Shown here piece after piece: positions 5,202 to 11,924 of a stretch of DNA of 11,924 nt. Each line of letters opens with the position of its first letter. Position 1 is the first letter of the stretch. A program made the translations under genes and the position numbers. The notes under the pieces were generated by a model. It was not told where the DNA came from. It did not search any database and worked only from the letters and a program-made list of their open reading frames with translations. Origin of the DNA: Carnobacterium_B sp040274945 (GTDB taxonomy: Bacteria > Bacillota > Bacilli > Lactobacillales > Carnobacteriaceae); assembly GCF_040274945.1 (NCBI RefSeq), contig NZ_JBEMAR010000015.1, forward strand, positions 1 to 11,924, in the 5' to 3' direction.

Positions 5202-6461
5202 TTACAAAGATAATTCTTTTTTCAAACTAATAGATTCAATACATAAACAAATGGCATCCATTGCTGCATCTAAATCCTCTAGTGATACTGGTGTTGGTGC
5301 TAAGCGAATACTGTTATCTTTAGGATTATCACCGTATGGATAGGTTGCTCCTGCCTCTGTTATGGCTACCCCAATTTCAGCTAATGCATGAACAATATCA
5401 GTTGCACATCCATTTTTGGTAGTCAAATGAACAAAATAACCACCTTTTGGTTCTGTCCACTTCACGTAATCTTTACCTGCAAAATAATCCGTTAGTTTTT
5501 GATTGATCAAATCAAACTTTGGTTTTAAAATACGTGCATGGTCGTCCATATGTTGAGAGATGTGGTTTTTATTTTTTAAAAACTTCACATGACGCATTTG
5601 ATTGATTTTATCAAATCCAATCGTTTGAAAAGAAAGTTCTTTTGCTACTATGTCAATATTACGTTTACTTGCTCCTAAAGCTGATACACCGGCACCTGGA
5701 AAAGTGATTTTTGATGTTGAACAAAACATCCATGCACGATCTGGATTTCCAGCAGCTTTACAAGCAGTTAATAAATTTTTAGCTGAATGCTTATCGTTCG
5801 TCAAATGATGTACAAGGTAGGCATTGTCCCAAAGAACCATGAAGTCCTCTGATCCTGTCTTCATGTTGGCTAAGCGGTCAACCACTTCATCTGAGTAGGT
5901 TATACCCGTTGGATTACTATACGTAGGAACACACCAAATTCCTTTTATAGCAGCATCATTCTTTACAAGTCTTTCTACTTCATCCATATCAGGACCATCT
6001 TCTTTTAATTCAATCGAGATCATCTCAATGCCTAAATTTTCCGTCATTGCAAAATGACGATCATATCCTGGGCTGGGACATAAAAACTTAATTGTGTCGT
6101 TAGAAAGAGGAACTTTCTTTCTGGAAAGTAGATTAGATACGATTGCTAAGTGCATTAAGCTTAAACTAGAGTTTCCTCCAATCAAAATCTCATCCAAATT
6201 GGTTTCTAAAAGTTCAGAGAATAACTTTTTAGCTTCATAAATACCCGTTAATTCTCCATAATTTCGAATATCTACATTACCTTGACTCATAAAATCTGAT
6301 GAGGAAGAAAATACGTCCAACATTGGTTGTGATAATTGTAATTGTTCTTTGCTCGGTATGCCTCTTTTTATATTTAAATTCAACGGTTGATCTACATATT
6401 TGTCATAACTTATTTTTAAGTGAGTGTAATATTTTGTTAACTCTTCTGCTGATTGTTTCAT
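5202..6461 (-). CDS. Aspartate aminotransferase, Ic (MocR-like) subgroup
   Basis: This 419-residue PLP enzyme of fold type I is predicted to interconvert aspartate plus 2-oxoglutarate with oxaloacetate plus glutamate in the cytoplasm. The PLP lysine is K251 in STSKITFPGAG. Other cofactor residues visible are N183 in YSNPTG, D212 and Y215 in WDNAY, and the substrate carboxylate arginine R386 in IRLAP. The GAGVSALGAS context, SPGYDRHF (residues 130-137) and the absence of a DNA-binding domain match the aspartate aminotransferase Ic group (Pfam aspartate aminotransferase/MocR-like family). The ATG at 6461 follows AAAGGAGA by 7 nt, and a sigma-A promoter precedes it. The neighbouring oxaloacetate decarboxylase and PEP carboxykinase genes support oxaloacetate as its keto acid. 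Substrate choice is inferred, and another dicarboxylate or aromatic transaminase is possible. Confidence 0.82.
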   Translation of the reverse strand: MKQSAEELTKYYTHLKISYDKYVDQPLNLNIKRGIPSKEQLQLSQPMLDVFSSSSDFMSQGNVDIRNYGELTGIYEAKKLFSELLETNLDEILIGGNSSLSLMHLAIVSNLLSRKKVPLSNDTIKFLCPSPGYDRHFAMTENLGIEMISIELKEDGPDMDEVERLVKNDAAIKGIWCVPTYSNPTGITYSDEVVDRLANMKTGSEDFMVLWDNAYLVHHLTNDKHSAKNLLTACKAAGNPDRAWMFCSTSKITFPGAGVSALGASKRNIDIVAKELSFQTIGFDKINQMRHVKFLKNKNHISQHMDDHARILKPKFDLINQKLTDYFAGKDYVKWTEPKGGYFVHLTTKNGCATDIVHALAEIGVAITEAGATYPYGDNPKDNSIRLAPTPVSLEDLDAAMDAICLCIESISLKKELSL

Positions 6462-6496
6462 TTCTTTGTCTCCTTTCGCTTTTACTCTTCTAAAAA

Positions 6497-6525
6497 AGTA
6501 TAGCGAAGAACAATTAAGAAAGCAA
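6497..6525 (-). promoter_or_regulatory. Promoter of the aminotransferase gene
   Basis: On the minus strand, -35 TTGCTT (6520-6525), a 17-nt spacer and -10 TATACT (6497-6502) place the start about 30 nt upstream of the ATG at 6461. It lies directly behind the weak hairpin that ends the decarboxylase cluster. Confidence 0.6.
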
Positions 6526-6545
6526 AAGAAAGTTCGAGAGGAACT
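6526..6545 (-). terminator. Weak hairpin at the end of the oad cluster
   Basis: A 5-bp stem (6531-6535 with 6541-6545; AGTTC/GAACT) with a 5-nt loop is followed on the minus strand by TTTCTTTTG. The stem is short, so termination is probably leaky. Some transcripts could continue into the aminotransferase gene. Confidence 0.3.
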
Positions 6546-6559
6546 CGGTAGTGCTTATC

Positions 6560-6697
6560 TTAATTCTTATTGGAAAACCATTTGACTAAACCCGTACAAG
6601 CTAAGAAAAGAATCCCTAATACCATAAAAATACCCATCATTCCATACCCCATTAATTCCAAACCTTGTTGTAAGGCTGTATAGTCAACATCAAACAT
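6560..6697 (-). CDS. OadG-related small membrane subunit (45 residues)
   Basis: This 45-residue peptide begins MFDVDYTALQQGLELMGYG and has one membrane helix, about residues 16-40 (LMGYGMMG, then IFMVLGILFLACTGLV), ending in a short basic tail, KWFSNKN. The pattern (acidic start, a QGLELMGxGM entry into the helix, a long hydrophobic run) is that of the N-terminal membrane segment of decarboxylase gamma chains, with no soluble C-terminal part. It starts 26 nt after the oadB stop, with an AAGTGGTG ribosome binding site 5 nt before the ATG, and it is the last gene of the cluster. It probably sits in the membrane with OadB as an extra or alternative gamma-like subunit. A full-length gamma chain is encoded separately at 8255-8551, so both may be present in one complex. 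Function is inferred from resemblance and position. Confidence 0.75.
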   Translation of the reverse strand: MFDVDYTALQQGLELMGYGMMGIFMVLGILFLACTGLVKWFSNKN

Positions 6698-6723
6698 CTT
6701 TTCACCACTTTCTTCTTACAAAA

Positions 6724-7845
6724 TTATGAAAAGTATCCTAGTAATAGACCACCGGCAATTACTGAAGCAATCTGTCCTGAAACATTTGCTCCTGCCGCAT
6801 GCATCAAGACAAAATTTTCTTTATCTTCTTCTTGAGCCATTTTTTGGATAACTCGAGCAGACATCGGAAATGCAGAAATACCAGCCGCACCAATCATAGG
6901 ATTAATTTTTTCTTTACGAAACAGATTAATCAATTTGGCAAATAGTACCCCAGCAACAGTATCCATAATAAATGCAATCAATCCAAACCCGATAATTAAT
7001 AACGAATCTATAGTTAAAAATAATTCTGCTGTCATTTTAACTGAGATGGTTAAACCCAGTAAGATACTAACAATGTTTACTAACTCATTTTGAGCAGTAT
7101 GGCTTAATCGATCTAAAACCCCACACTCTCTTAGCAAGTTACCAAACATTAAAAACCCAACTAATGGTAAAGAAACTGGTGCTATAAATCCGGATACAAT
7201 GATAACAACGATAGGAAAGAGAATCCGAACTGTTTTTGAGATAGATGACGAGTTATAATGCATCCTTATCAATCGTTCTTTCTTTGTCGTTACAGCCTTG
7301 ATCGCTAACGGCTGAATAATCGGTACCAAAGCCATATAGGAGTATGCGGCTATAGTAATAGGACCTAATAATTGTGGGGCTAACTGCAACGCAACAAAAA
7401 TAGAGGTAGGTCCATCTGCTGCACCGATAATGCCAATCGAAGCAGCTTCTAAAATATCAAAACCAAAAATAACCGCAACTAAGATCGTAAAGAAAATCCC
7501 AAATTGAGCAGAAGCTCCAAAAAGTAATAAAATTGGTTTTTGCAGCAATGGTCCAAAGTCGATCATCGCTCCAACCCCAATAAAAATCAACAGAGGGAAG
7601 ACTTCAGTCGCAATTCCAAAATCAAACAAAACATTGAGGATGCCCTCTTGTTCTTGATTATTTACTAATTGAGTAATTAAGCCAGATTGTGGAAAATTAA
7701 CCAACAGTGTTCCAATTCCCATAGGAACTAGCAAAGTCGGTTCAAATTTTTTCTTAATGCCTAGATACATTAAGCATGCCCCGATGGCCATCATAATGAT
7801 TTGTCCAATTGAAATGGATAATATACCAGAAAAAAAAGTACTCAA
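6724..7845 (-). CDS. oadB: Oxaloacetate decarboxylase beta chain (sodium pump)
   Basis: This 373-residue integral membrane subunit decarboxylates carboxybiotin and couples this to sodium export. Signature motifs are visible: GVGAMIDFGPL (90-100), GIIGAADGPTSIF (138-150) with the sodium-site aspartate D144, NPMIGAAGISAFP (315-327), and HAAGANVSGQIASVIAGG (349-366). Multiple hydrophobic helices span the whole chain. The length matches the compact beta chains of Firmicutes, without the long N-terminal extension found in some enterobacterial enzymes. The start is TTG at 7845, placed by a strong GGGAGGAG site with 5 nt spacing. It lies 45 nt after the biotin-carrier gene and 26 nt before the 45-residue membrane peptide. 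Beta chains of methylmalonyl-CoA and glutaconyl-CoA decarboxylases look alike, but the alpha chain here decides for oxaloacetate. Confidence 0.95.
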   Translation of the reverse strand: MSTFFSGILSISIGQIIMMAIGACLMYLGIKKKFEPTLLVPMGIGTLLVNFPQSGLITQLVNNQEQEGILNVLFDFGIATEVFPLLIFIGVGAMIDFGPLLQKPILLLFGASAQFGIFFTILVAVIFGFDILEAASIGIIGAADGPTSIFVALQLAPQLLGPITIAAYSYMALVPIIQPLAIKAVTTKKERLIRMHYNSSSISKTVRILFPIVVIIVSGFIAPVSLPLVGFLMFGNLLRECGVLDRLSHTAQNELVNIVSILLGLTISVKMTAELFLTIDSLLIIGFGLIAFIMDTVAGVLFAKLINLFRKEKINPMIGAAGISAFPMSARVIQKMAQEEDKENFVLMHAAGANVSGQIASVIAGGLLLGYFS

Positions 7846-7890
7846 AATATCTCCTCCCTCACTAGGAATTTGAAACGGAAATAATTATTC

Positions 7891-8241
7891 TTAATTTGAA
7901 GTAATAAAGACCAGAACTTCTCCAGCTTCTACCGATTGATTAGATTGAACCTTTATTTGCGAGACGATGCCATCAACTGGCGCAACAATTTCGTTCTCCA
8001 TCTTCATTGCTTCTAATAAACAGACTGTTTCTCCTGCTTTTACGGATTGATTTTCTTGTACCTTAACAGACAAAATTCTTCCTGGCATAGGAGCTGTAAT
8101 CGATACTCCCTCCAACTGATCGCTATTGTTTTTGTCAGAACTCATGGTTTCATTTTCTTTAATCTTATTCAATTCCCCATCAATTTCCTTTACTGAAACC
8201 TGATACACTTTACCATTTACTGTTATCTCATAATTTTTCAT
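7891..8241 (-). CDS. Biotin carrier subunit of oxaloacetate decarboxylase
   Basis: This 116-residue biotinyl protein carries the carboxyl group from the alpha chain to OadB. The biotinylation motif EAMKMEN has the acceptor lysine K80, inside a lipoyl/biotin domain (about 45-116) with APMPGRI and the paired repeat ENQSVKAGE/SNQSVEAGE. Residues 1-28 (MKNYEITVNGKVYQVSV) form the small strand-rich N-terminal part. The linker at about 29-45 is polar and acidic rather than the Pro/Ala-rich linker often seen in these carriers. I start at the ATG at 8241, with AAAGGGAG 7 nt upstream; a longer frame to 8310 would overlap the gamma-chain gene. It lies 13 nt after that gene. In Enterococcus the equivalent separate carrier has been called OadD. 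Confidence 0.92.
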   Translation of the reverse strand: MKNYEITVNGKVYQVSVKEIDGELNKIKENETMSSDKNNSDQLEGVSITAPMPGRILSVKVQENQSVKAGETVCLLEAMKMENEIVAPVDGIVSQIKVQSNQSVEAGEVLVFITSN

Positions 8242-8254
8242 CAGCGCACTCCCT

Positions 8255-8551
8255 TTAGCGAATTCGCTCAATCTTTGATACTTGATAAGTCTTATCTTGT
8301 CGATCCTCATTGGCTAAGATCAATGCCATTAAAACAGCAATTATTTTGGTTTCTTCATCTTCATCCTGAGCAAGTGCTGGAAAATCTTGGTTTGTTTGGA
8401 CAGATGTCTCTGTTTGATGATTGCCTTTATGTTGATTTGCTCGCATTTGAATCAACTGACGAAACAATTGCCACACAATAAGCAGTACAAATAAAACTAG
8501 CAATCCAACTACGGTAATCACCACTATATCCAAATAAGAAAACCGTTCCAT
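8255..8551 (-). CDS. oadG: Oxaloacetate decarboxylase gamma chain
   Basis: This 98-residue protein has one N-terminal membrane helix (about 9-31, IVVITVVGLLVLFVLLIVW), a polar linker (36-64), and a conserved C-terminal part, DEETKIIAVLMALILANEDR, ending SKIERIR, typical of the gamma-chain family (OAD_gamma). Gamma chains hold the alpha and beta subunits together at the cytoplasmic membrane face, and their C-terminal tail binds zinc in Klebsiella. No His-rich tail is visible here, so the metal role may differ. The ATG at 8551 follows GAGGTGAG closely. The gene lies 16 nt after oadA and 13 nt before the biotin carrier, consistent with one operon. A small subunit needed for complex assembly in Enterococcus was named OadH and may be the equivalent. 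Confidence 0.8.
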   Translation of the reverse strand: MERFSYLDIVVITVVGLLVLFVLLIVWQLFRQLIQMRANQHKGNHQTETSVQTNQDFPALAQDEDEETKIIAVLMALILANEDRQDKTYQVSKIERIR

Positions 8552-8567
8552 TTTCTCACCTCATTTT

Positions 8568-9983
8568 TTATAGATAGGCAGATATTCTAATGGTTTGCTC
8601 CTCATCTATTGTCTCTTTTTTTTGTTCAACATTTTCCGTCGAGTATTTTTTGATTAGAAATTCTTTTCCAACTTGTGGAAATAATGCATACGTTAAGACA
8701 TCTTCATCCGTTCTTGCATTATTTCCTATCTCTTTTTTCAAACGTTCAAACTCTGGTTGAAGGTGATCAGCTGGTCTATCCGTAATAACGGGTTCATTAT
8801 GGATAATCTGCTTCCTGAAATCGTTGCTAATCGGCATTGGCGAACGTCCATATGAACCCTGTAAATACTCTTTGATTTCATTTGGAACCATCTTGTAACG
8901 CTCTCCCGTTAGGACATTAAAGACCGCTTGCGTACCCACCATTTGACTCATAGGAGTTACTAGTGGTGGGTATCCTAAATCCTTACGAACTTGTGGGACC
9001 TCCTTCAAGACTGCTTCATATTTTTCAGTCGCATTGGCTTGTTTTAATTGTGAATACAGATTGGATAACATCCCTCCAGGAACTTGGTACAACAGCGCTT
9101 TCGGATCTACAGCCATCATTTTTGGATCCAGTTGCTGATTAGCTAAATACTTATCTCGAATAGGTTTAAAATAATCAGCAATTTCTTCCAATAACTGGAG
9201 ATTTAACTTTGTAGTTGCAAACCCCTCATTTAATGCAATAGCCATTGATTCAGTAGGTGGTTGACTCGTTCCCTCTGAAAAAGGTGAAATAGCGGTGTCA
9301 ATCATATCTACACCAGCTTCAACGGCCATTAAATACGTCATTTGCGAAACACCACTTGTAGCATGAGTGTGCAAACTAAGCGGTACAGTAAGAACGTTTT
9401 TCAGCGCATGCACAAGTTCCTTTGCCACAAACGGTGTTAATATACCAGCCATGTCTTTTATACAAATTGAATCTGCACCCATTTTTTCCAGTTCTTTAGC
9501 TAACTGAATATAATACTCTATTGTATGCACTTCGCTTATGGTGTAACAAATAGTCAATTGAGCATGTTTTCCATATTTTTTCACTGCTTTTAAGGAAGCT
9601 TCCAAATTTCTAGCATCATTTAAGGCATCAAAAATCCTGAAAATATCTATGCCATTTTCACTAGCTTTTTCAACAAACTTTTCTACAATATCATCTGCAT
9701 AATGCCGATAACCCAATAGATTCTGACCCCTCAACAGCATTTGTAACCTAGTATGTGGTGCTCTTTCTTTGATGGCTCTTAACCTTTCCCAGGGATCTTC
9801 ATTTAGAAAACGAATCGCAGCATCAAAAGTAGCTCCTCCCCAACATTCCAGTGAATAGTAACCAACCTGGTCCATTTTTTCAATAATAGGCAACATTTCT
9901 TGCGTCGACATTCTTGTAGCCATTAAACTTTGATGAGCATCTCTCAAAACGGTTTCCATAATTTCAACCGTGTGTTCTTTCAT
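8568..9983 (-). CDS. oadA: Oxaloacetate decarboxylase alpha chain (carboxyltransferase)
   Basis: This 471-residue cytoplasmic TIM-barrel carboxyltransferase moves the carboxyl group of oxaloacetate onto biotin, releasing pyruvate. The barrel is at about 1-260: TVLRDAHQSL with metal ligand D15, RIFDALND (116-123), catalytic lysine K176 in CIKDMAG, and metal-binding H205 and H207 in LHTHATSG. A conserved carboxylase domain follows, with QVPGGMLSNL (about 304-313). The chain ends soon afterwards, with no EAMKM motif: biotin is on the separate subunit at 7891-8241. The ATG at 9983 follows AAAGGAG with about 9 nt spacing. It is the first gene of the oad cluster and lies 82 nt after pckA on the same strand, with no convincing terminator between them. 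A pyruvate-carboxylase-like or transcarboxylase 5S role is less likely given oadB. Confidence 0.94.
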   Translation of the reverse strand: MKEHTVEIMETVLRDAHQSLMATRMSTQEMLPIIEKMDQVGYYSLECWGGATFDAAIRFLNEDPWERLRAIKERAPHTRLQMLLRGQNLLGYRHYADDIVEKFVEKASENGIDIFRIFDALNDARNLEASLKAVKKYGKHAQLTICYTISEVHTIEYYIQLAKELEKMGADSICIKDMAGILTPFVAKELVHALKNVLTVPLSLHTHATSGVSQMTYLMAVEAGVDMIDTAISPFSEGTSQPPTESMAIALNEGFATTKLNLQLLEEIADYFKPIRDKYLANQQLDPKMMAVDPKALLYQVPGGMLSNLYSQLKQANATEKYEAVLKEVPQVRKDLGYPPLVTPMSQMVGTQAVFNVLTGERYKMVPNEIKEYLQGSYGRSPMPISNDFRKQIIHNEPVITDRPADHLQPEFERLKKEIGNNARTDEDVLTYALFPQVGKEFLIKKYSTENVEQKKETIDEEQTIRISAYL

Positions 9984-10065
9984 TTTTTCATACTCCTTTC
10001 TAGTAAATGAAAAGGATTAGGTAAAACAAATAAAACAACTGACCATTAATGCAAGTGCTATCTTT

Positions 10066-11706
10066 TTATTCAATCAATGATTGCATGGCTTCTAATGCTT
10101 CGTCTGGCAAAACATTCATTTGATTTTTTTTCTTTTCTTCTTGAATATAAGCTACACGCATGTTTAGACGTTCTTGAACCAACTGATGATACTCTTGATC
10201 GTCAAATTTGGGCTCATATCCATCAACCACTAGGTAACTCAAATCATTTAGGGTTCCAAAAGGTTTATATTCTGCTGTTCCTTCAACGATCGATTCAATA
10301 CTACTTAATGTAATAGCTGCAGTAACCTTTTTGTCTCCAAAATAGCCTGTATTTAAAATATAACAGTCGATGTTTTGGTCAGAAAATAATGCTTTAAAAT
10401 GATGGTAGTCTTCTTCAAGTGGGTAAATGCGGAATGGATTTGCATATGGTTCAATCACAAGTTTATTGACATCGATCCCTTTTTTTAAGCGCTCAGCTGT
10501 TGAACGTTTTGTAGCTAAGGTAGCTCCAAATGTTGCAGCAAGTATCGGGTCATTTATTTTAATTACGGGTGGTAAGCTTTCATCTTTCATGATCCAATAG
10601 ATTGCATCTATGGGTTCATCAAATTTATCTACACGATTTGAAGTAGAGTACCGTGATTTTATGGTTCTACCGTTACCATTACGCAGATCTTCTGTCAGTA
10701 GAACTTTATCGCCATTTTCATCTAACGTGACCGCTACATTTTGTACAGTCACAAAATAATCAACTTCAACATGGTCTGAAGGGTAATCTTGTGTTTTATC
10801 AAAATAAGCAGGTTCTAATGCAATAGACGAACCATTCTTTAGGGAAATAATGAATGCATCATCATGCAAAACTTCCACCTCATATTTATGTTCATGTTTA
10901 GCATGTGTTAATGTAGACTTTCCTGATCCGGATAGTCCAAAGAATGCTGAAACATAATTTTTTCCATTCGTTAAAGTGAATTTTTTTTGTCCACCATGAC
11001 ATGCAACATATCCTAAACGGTGAGCTGTACCCCAAGCAAGTGTTAACGTTGCTTTCTTTAACTCTCCAAAATAATTCATGCCTAAAATGACCGCTGTGTT
11101 ATGCTCTGAATCAAAATAAGCCAGACCCATCGGATAATCCGGATGATGCCATTCTGGATCCTGATAAATAAAGATATCGCCTTCATTTATTGGTCTTGAT
11201 TCGAGATACATTTCGTCGTACAATTCATTACAAATTTGAAAATTTAATAACCAAGAGTATAAGTTATTTTCTTGGCCAACAGGTACACTCAAATGAGCTT
11301 TCACCATAAATTCAGGATCTAAACCAACGTAAGCTGTTCCTTTATAGCGCATTTTATTTTCACCTTGATAAATAGCTTCTCGAATGATTGGAGCCAATTT
11401 AGCATCTTCTTCAGGATTTTCTCCTAGAATACGTTTTGCTGCAGCTGTACGGCCTACTACAGCTCCACCATTCTCAACCAGAACTTTTGCTCCAAATGGT
11501 AAGCCTAACTTTTCTGGATACTTAACTAATAAATCTGTTACAACAGTATGAATTGATTCTTTAGCCAGTAAGTACGCTTCTTCAATCGTTCCTACTTCAT
11601 TAATATTATTCCCATACATCGTTGTTTCTACTACCGCACGTAATGGCGAAAATAGTGGGTTGTTTTTTCTAATTTCAGCTTTTGAAAAAGTAGATCTCGT
11701 TGACAT
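10066..11706 (-). CDS. pckA: Phosphoenolpyruvate carboxykinase (ATP)
   Basis: This 546-residue cytoplasmic enzyme interconverts oxaloacetate plus ATP with PEP, CO2 and ADP. The P-loop GLSGSGKST is at 257-265 (K263), the second nucleotide/metal motif HDDAF is at 281-285, and the metal ligands correspond to K218 (in ELKKATL) and H237 (in ACHGG). Length and motif order match ATP-type PEPCKs, but several segments diverge from the E. coli pattern: where that enzyme has GGCYAKT this one has EPAYFDKTQDY. It may belong to a Firmicutes-specific branch. I start at the ATG at 11706, with AAGGAG 8 nt upstream; the longer frame to 11760 adds a cysteine-rich stretch unlike the family. It precedes the oad cluster on the same strand, so it could either withdraw oxaloacetate for gluconeogenesis or make it from PEP. 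Confidence 0.9.
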   Translation of the reverse strand: MSTRSTFSKAEIRKNNPLFSPLRAVVETTMYGNNINEVGTIEEAYLLAKESIHTVVTDLLVKYPEKLGLPFGAKVLVENGGAVVGRTAAAKRILGENPEEDAKLAPIIREAIYQGENKMRYKGTAYVGLDPEFMVKAHLSVPVGQENNLYSWLLNFQICNELYDEMYLESRPINEGDIFIYQDPEWHHPDYPMGLAYFDSEHNTAVILGMNYFGELKKATLTLAWGTAHRLGYVACHGGQKKFTLTNGKNYVSAFFGLSGSGKSTLTHAKHEHKYEVEVLHDDAFIISLKNGSSIALEPAYFDKTQDYPSDHVEVDYFVTVQNVAVTLDENGDKVLLTEDLRNGNGRTIKSRYSTSNRVDKFDEPIDAIYWIMKDESLPPVIKINDPILAATFGATLATKRSTAERLKKGIDVNKLVIEPYANPFRIYPLEEDYHHFKALFSDQNIDCYILNTGYFGDKKVTAAITLSSIESIVEGTAEYKPFGTLNDLSYLVVDGYEPKFDDQEYHQLVQERLNMRVAYIQEEKKKNQMNVLPDEALEAMQSLIE

Positions 11707-11762
11707 ATTATCCTCTCCTTTTTGGTCAATACATTTGAACGGACATATACATAAAATCAATA

Positions 11763-11778
11763 GAATTTACTTAAATTC
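11763..11778. promoter_or_regulatory. Inverted repeat in the pckA leader
   Basis: GAATTT (11763-11768) and AAATTC (11773-11778) form a perfect 6-bp dyad around ACTT, 57 bp upstream of the pckA ATG. Its size and position suit a regulator binding site. AT-rich dyads of this size also arise by chance, and no regulator is identified. Confidence 0.35.
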
Positions 11779-11791
11779 ACAAGCACTTACA
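11778..11791 (-). promoter_or_regulatory. Weak cre-like (CcpA) site upstream of pckA
   Basis: On the minus strand, TGTAAGTGCTTGTG resembles a catabolite-responsive element (TGWAARCGYTWNCW) with three mismatches, including the central CG. It lies downstream of the candidate -10, where CcpA could block transcription. Glucose control of pckA is common in Firmicutes, but this site is marginal. Confidence 0.25.
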
Positions 11792-11823
11792 TCAAATAGA
11801 AAACATCCGATATTTACACCACC

Positions 11824-11832
11824 ATCATAACA
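11824..11832 (-). promoter_or_regulatory. Candidate extended -10 promoter of pckA
   Basis: On the minus strand, TGT followed by TATGAT (11824-11829) makes an extended -10. The -35 region 17 nt upstream, TTCTTT, is poor. The leader would be about 110 nt and would contain the dyad and the cre-like motif. Confidence 0.4.
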
Positions 11833-11871
11833 GATAGCACAAAAATAAAGAATAAAGTATCCTTATATTAC

Positions 11872-11913
11872 AAAAAAAGAGCCCCAAGAACGAATTCGTT
11901 CTTGGGGCTCTTT
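11872..11913 (-). terminator. Palindromic terminator of the gene beyond the right edge
   Basis: A perfect 38-bp palindrome (11876-11913, centre between 11894 and 11895) gives a long GC-rich stem, followed on the minus strand by a run of seven T (11872-11878). It ends a minus-strand gene outside the window. A TAA at 11912-11914 could be that gene's stop codon, but too little is present to call it. It isolates pckA from upstream transcription. Confidence 0.88.
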
Positions 11914-11924
11914 AGTATACCGGC

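Noticed and set aside
8242..8310. Longer start for the biotin carrier overlapping the gamma chain
   Set aside because: The added residues resemble no biotin carrier and lie in another frame of the gamma-chain gene. The ATG at 8241 has a good ribosome binding site.
6724..9983. Methylmalonyl-CoA or glutaconyl-CoA decarboxylase instead of oxaloacetate decarboxylase
   Set aside because: The alpha chain is a TIM-barrel 5S-type carboxyltransferase with the D15, K176, H205 and H207 set, which acts on oxaloacetate/pyruvate. The CoA-ester enzymes use a crotonase-type alpha chain.
11876..11913. Long perfect palindrome as an attachment site or mobile-element end
   Set aside because: The adjoining run of seven T on the minus strand and the position after a probable gene end explain it as an ordinary terminator.

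Overview
The window is AT-rich chromosomal DNA from a low-GC Gram-positive bacterium. Strong AAGGAGG-type ribosome binding sites, U-tailed terminators, sigma-A promoters with TGn extended -10 elements, and the protein set fit the Lactobacillales. The combination of a YdaT-like protein, an ATP-type PEP carboxykinase and a complete sodium-pump oxaloacetate decarboxylase suggests Carnobacteriaceae (Carnobacterium or a relative). The genus is inferred from family resemblance only. Every gene is on the minus strand except one small stress-type gene (4060-4494). No phage, IS element, tRNA, rRNA or CRISPR array is visible.

Layout, left to right: a perfect 25-bp hairpin terminator (1-54); an acyl-CoA thioesterase (58-591) and an acetyl-CoA acetyltransferase (594-1844), 2 nt apart and driven by a near-consensus promoter; the tRNA 2'-O-methyltransferase trmL (2026-2535); a 470-bp gap holding a frame-broken small ORF (2572-2707) and a candidate small RNA (about 2780-2904) with its own promoter and terminator; an RlmA-type 23S rRNA methyltransferase (3013-3861); a divergent YdaT/DUF2188-type gene (4060-4494) facing a YtxH-type membrane protein (4554-5063) across a shared bidirectional terminator; a class I aminotransferase of the aspartate aminotransferase Ic type (5202-6461); an oxaloacetate decarboxylase cluster in the transcription order oadA (8568-9983), gamma chain (8255-8551), biotin carrier (7891-8241), oadB (6724-7845), and a 45-residue gamma-like membrane peptide (6560-6697); and pckA (10066-11706). 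The right edge has the perfect palindromic terminator of a gene outside the window.

The right half centres on oxaloacetate. PckA interconverts it with PEP. The decarboxylase converts it to pyruvate and CO2 while exporting sodium. The aminotransferase probably interconverts it with aspartate. The pckA-oad genes lie head to tail with no convincing terminator between them, and the aminotransferase follows with its own promoter. No citrate lyase or citrate transporter gene is seen here, so the oxaloacetate source may be aspartate or malate rather than citrate. The left half is housekeeping: acyl-CoA metabolism and RNA modification.

The items most worth a second look are the candidate small RNA between rlmA and trmL, the 45-residue OadG-like peptide, and the frame-broken ORF before trmL.
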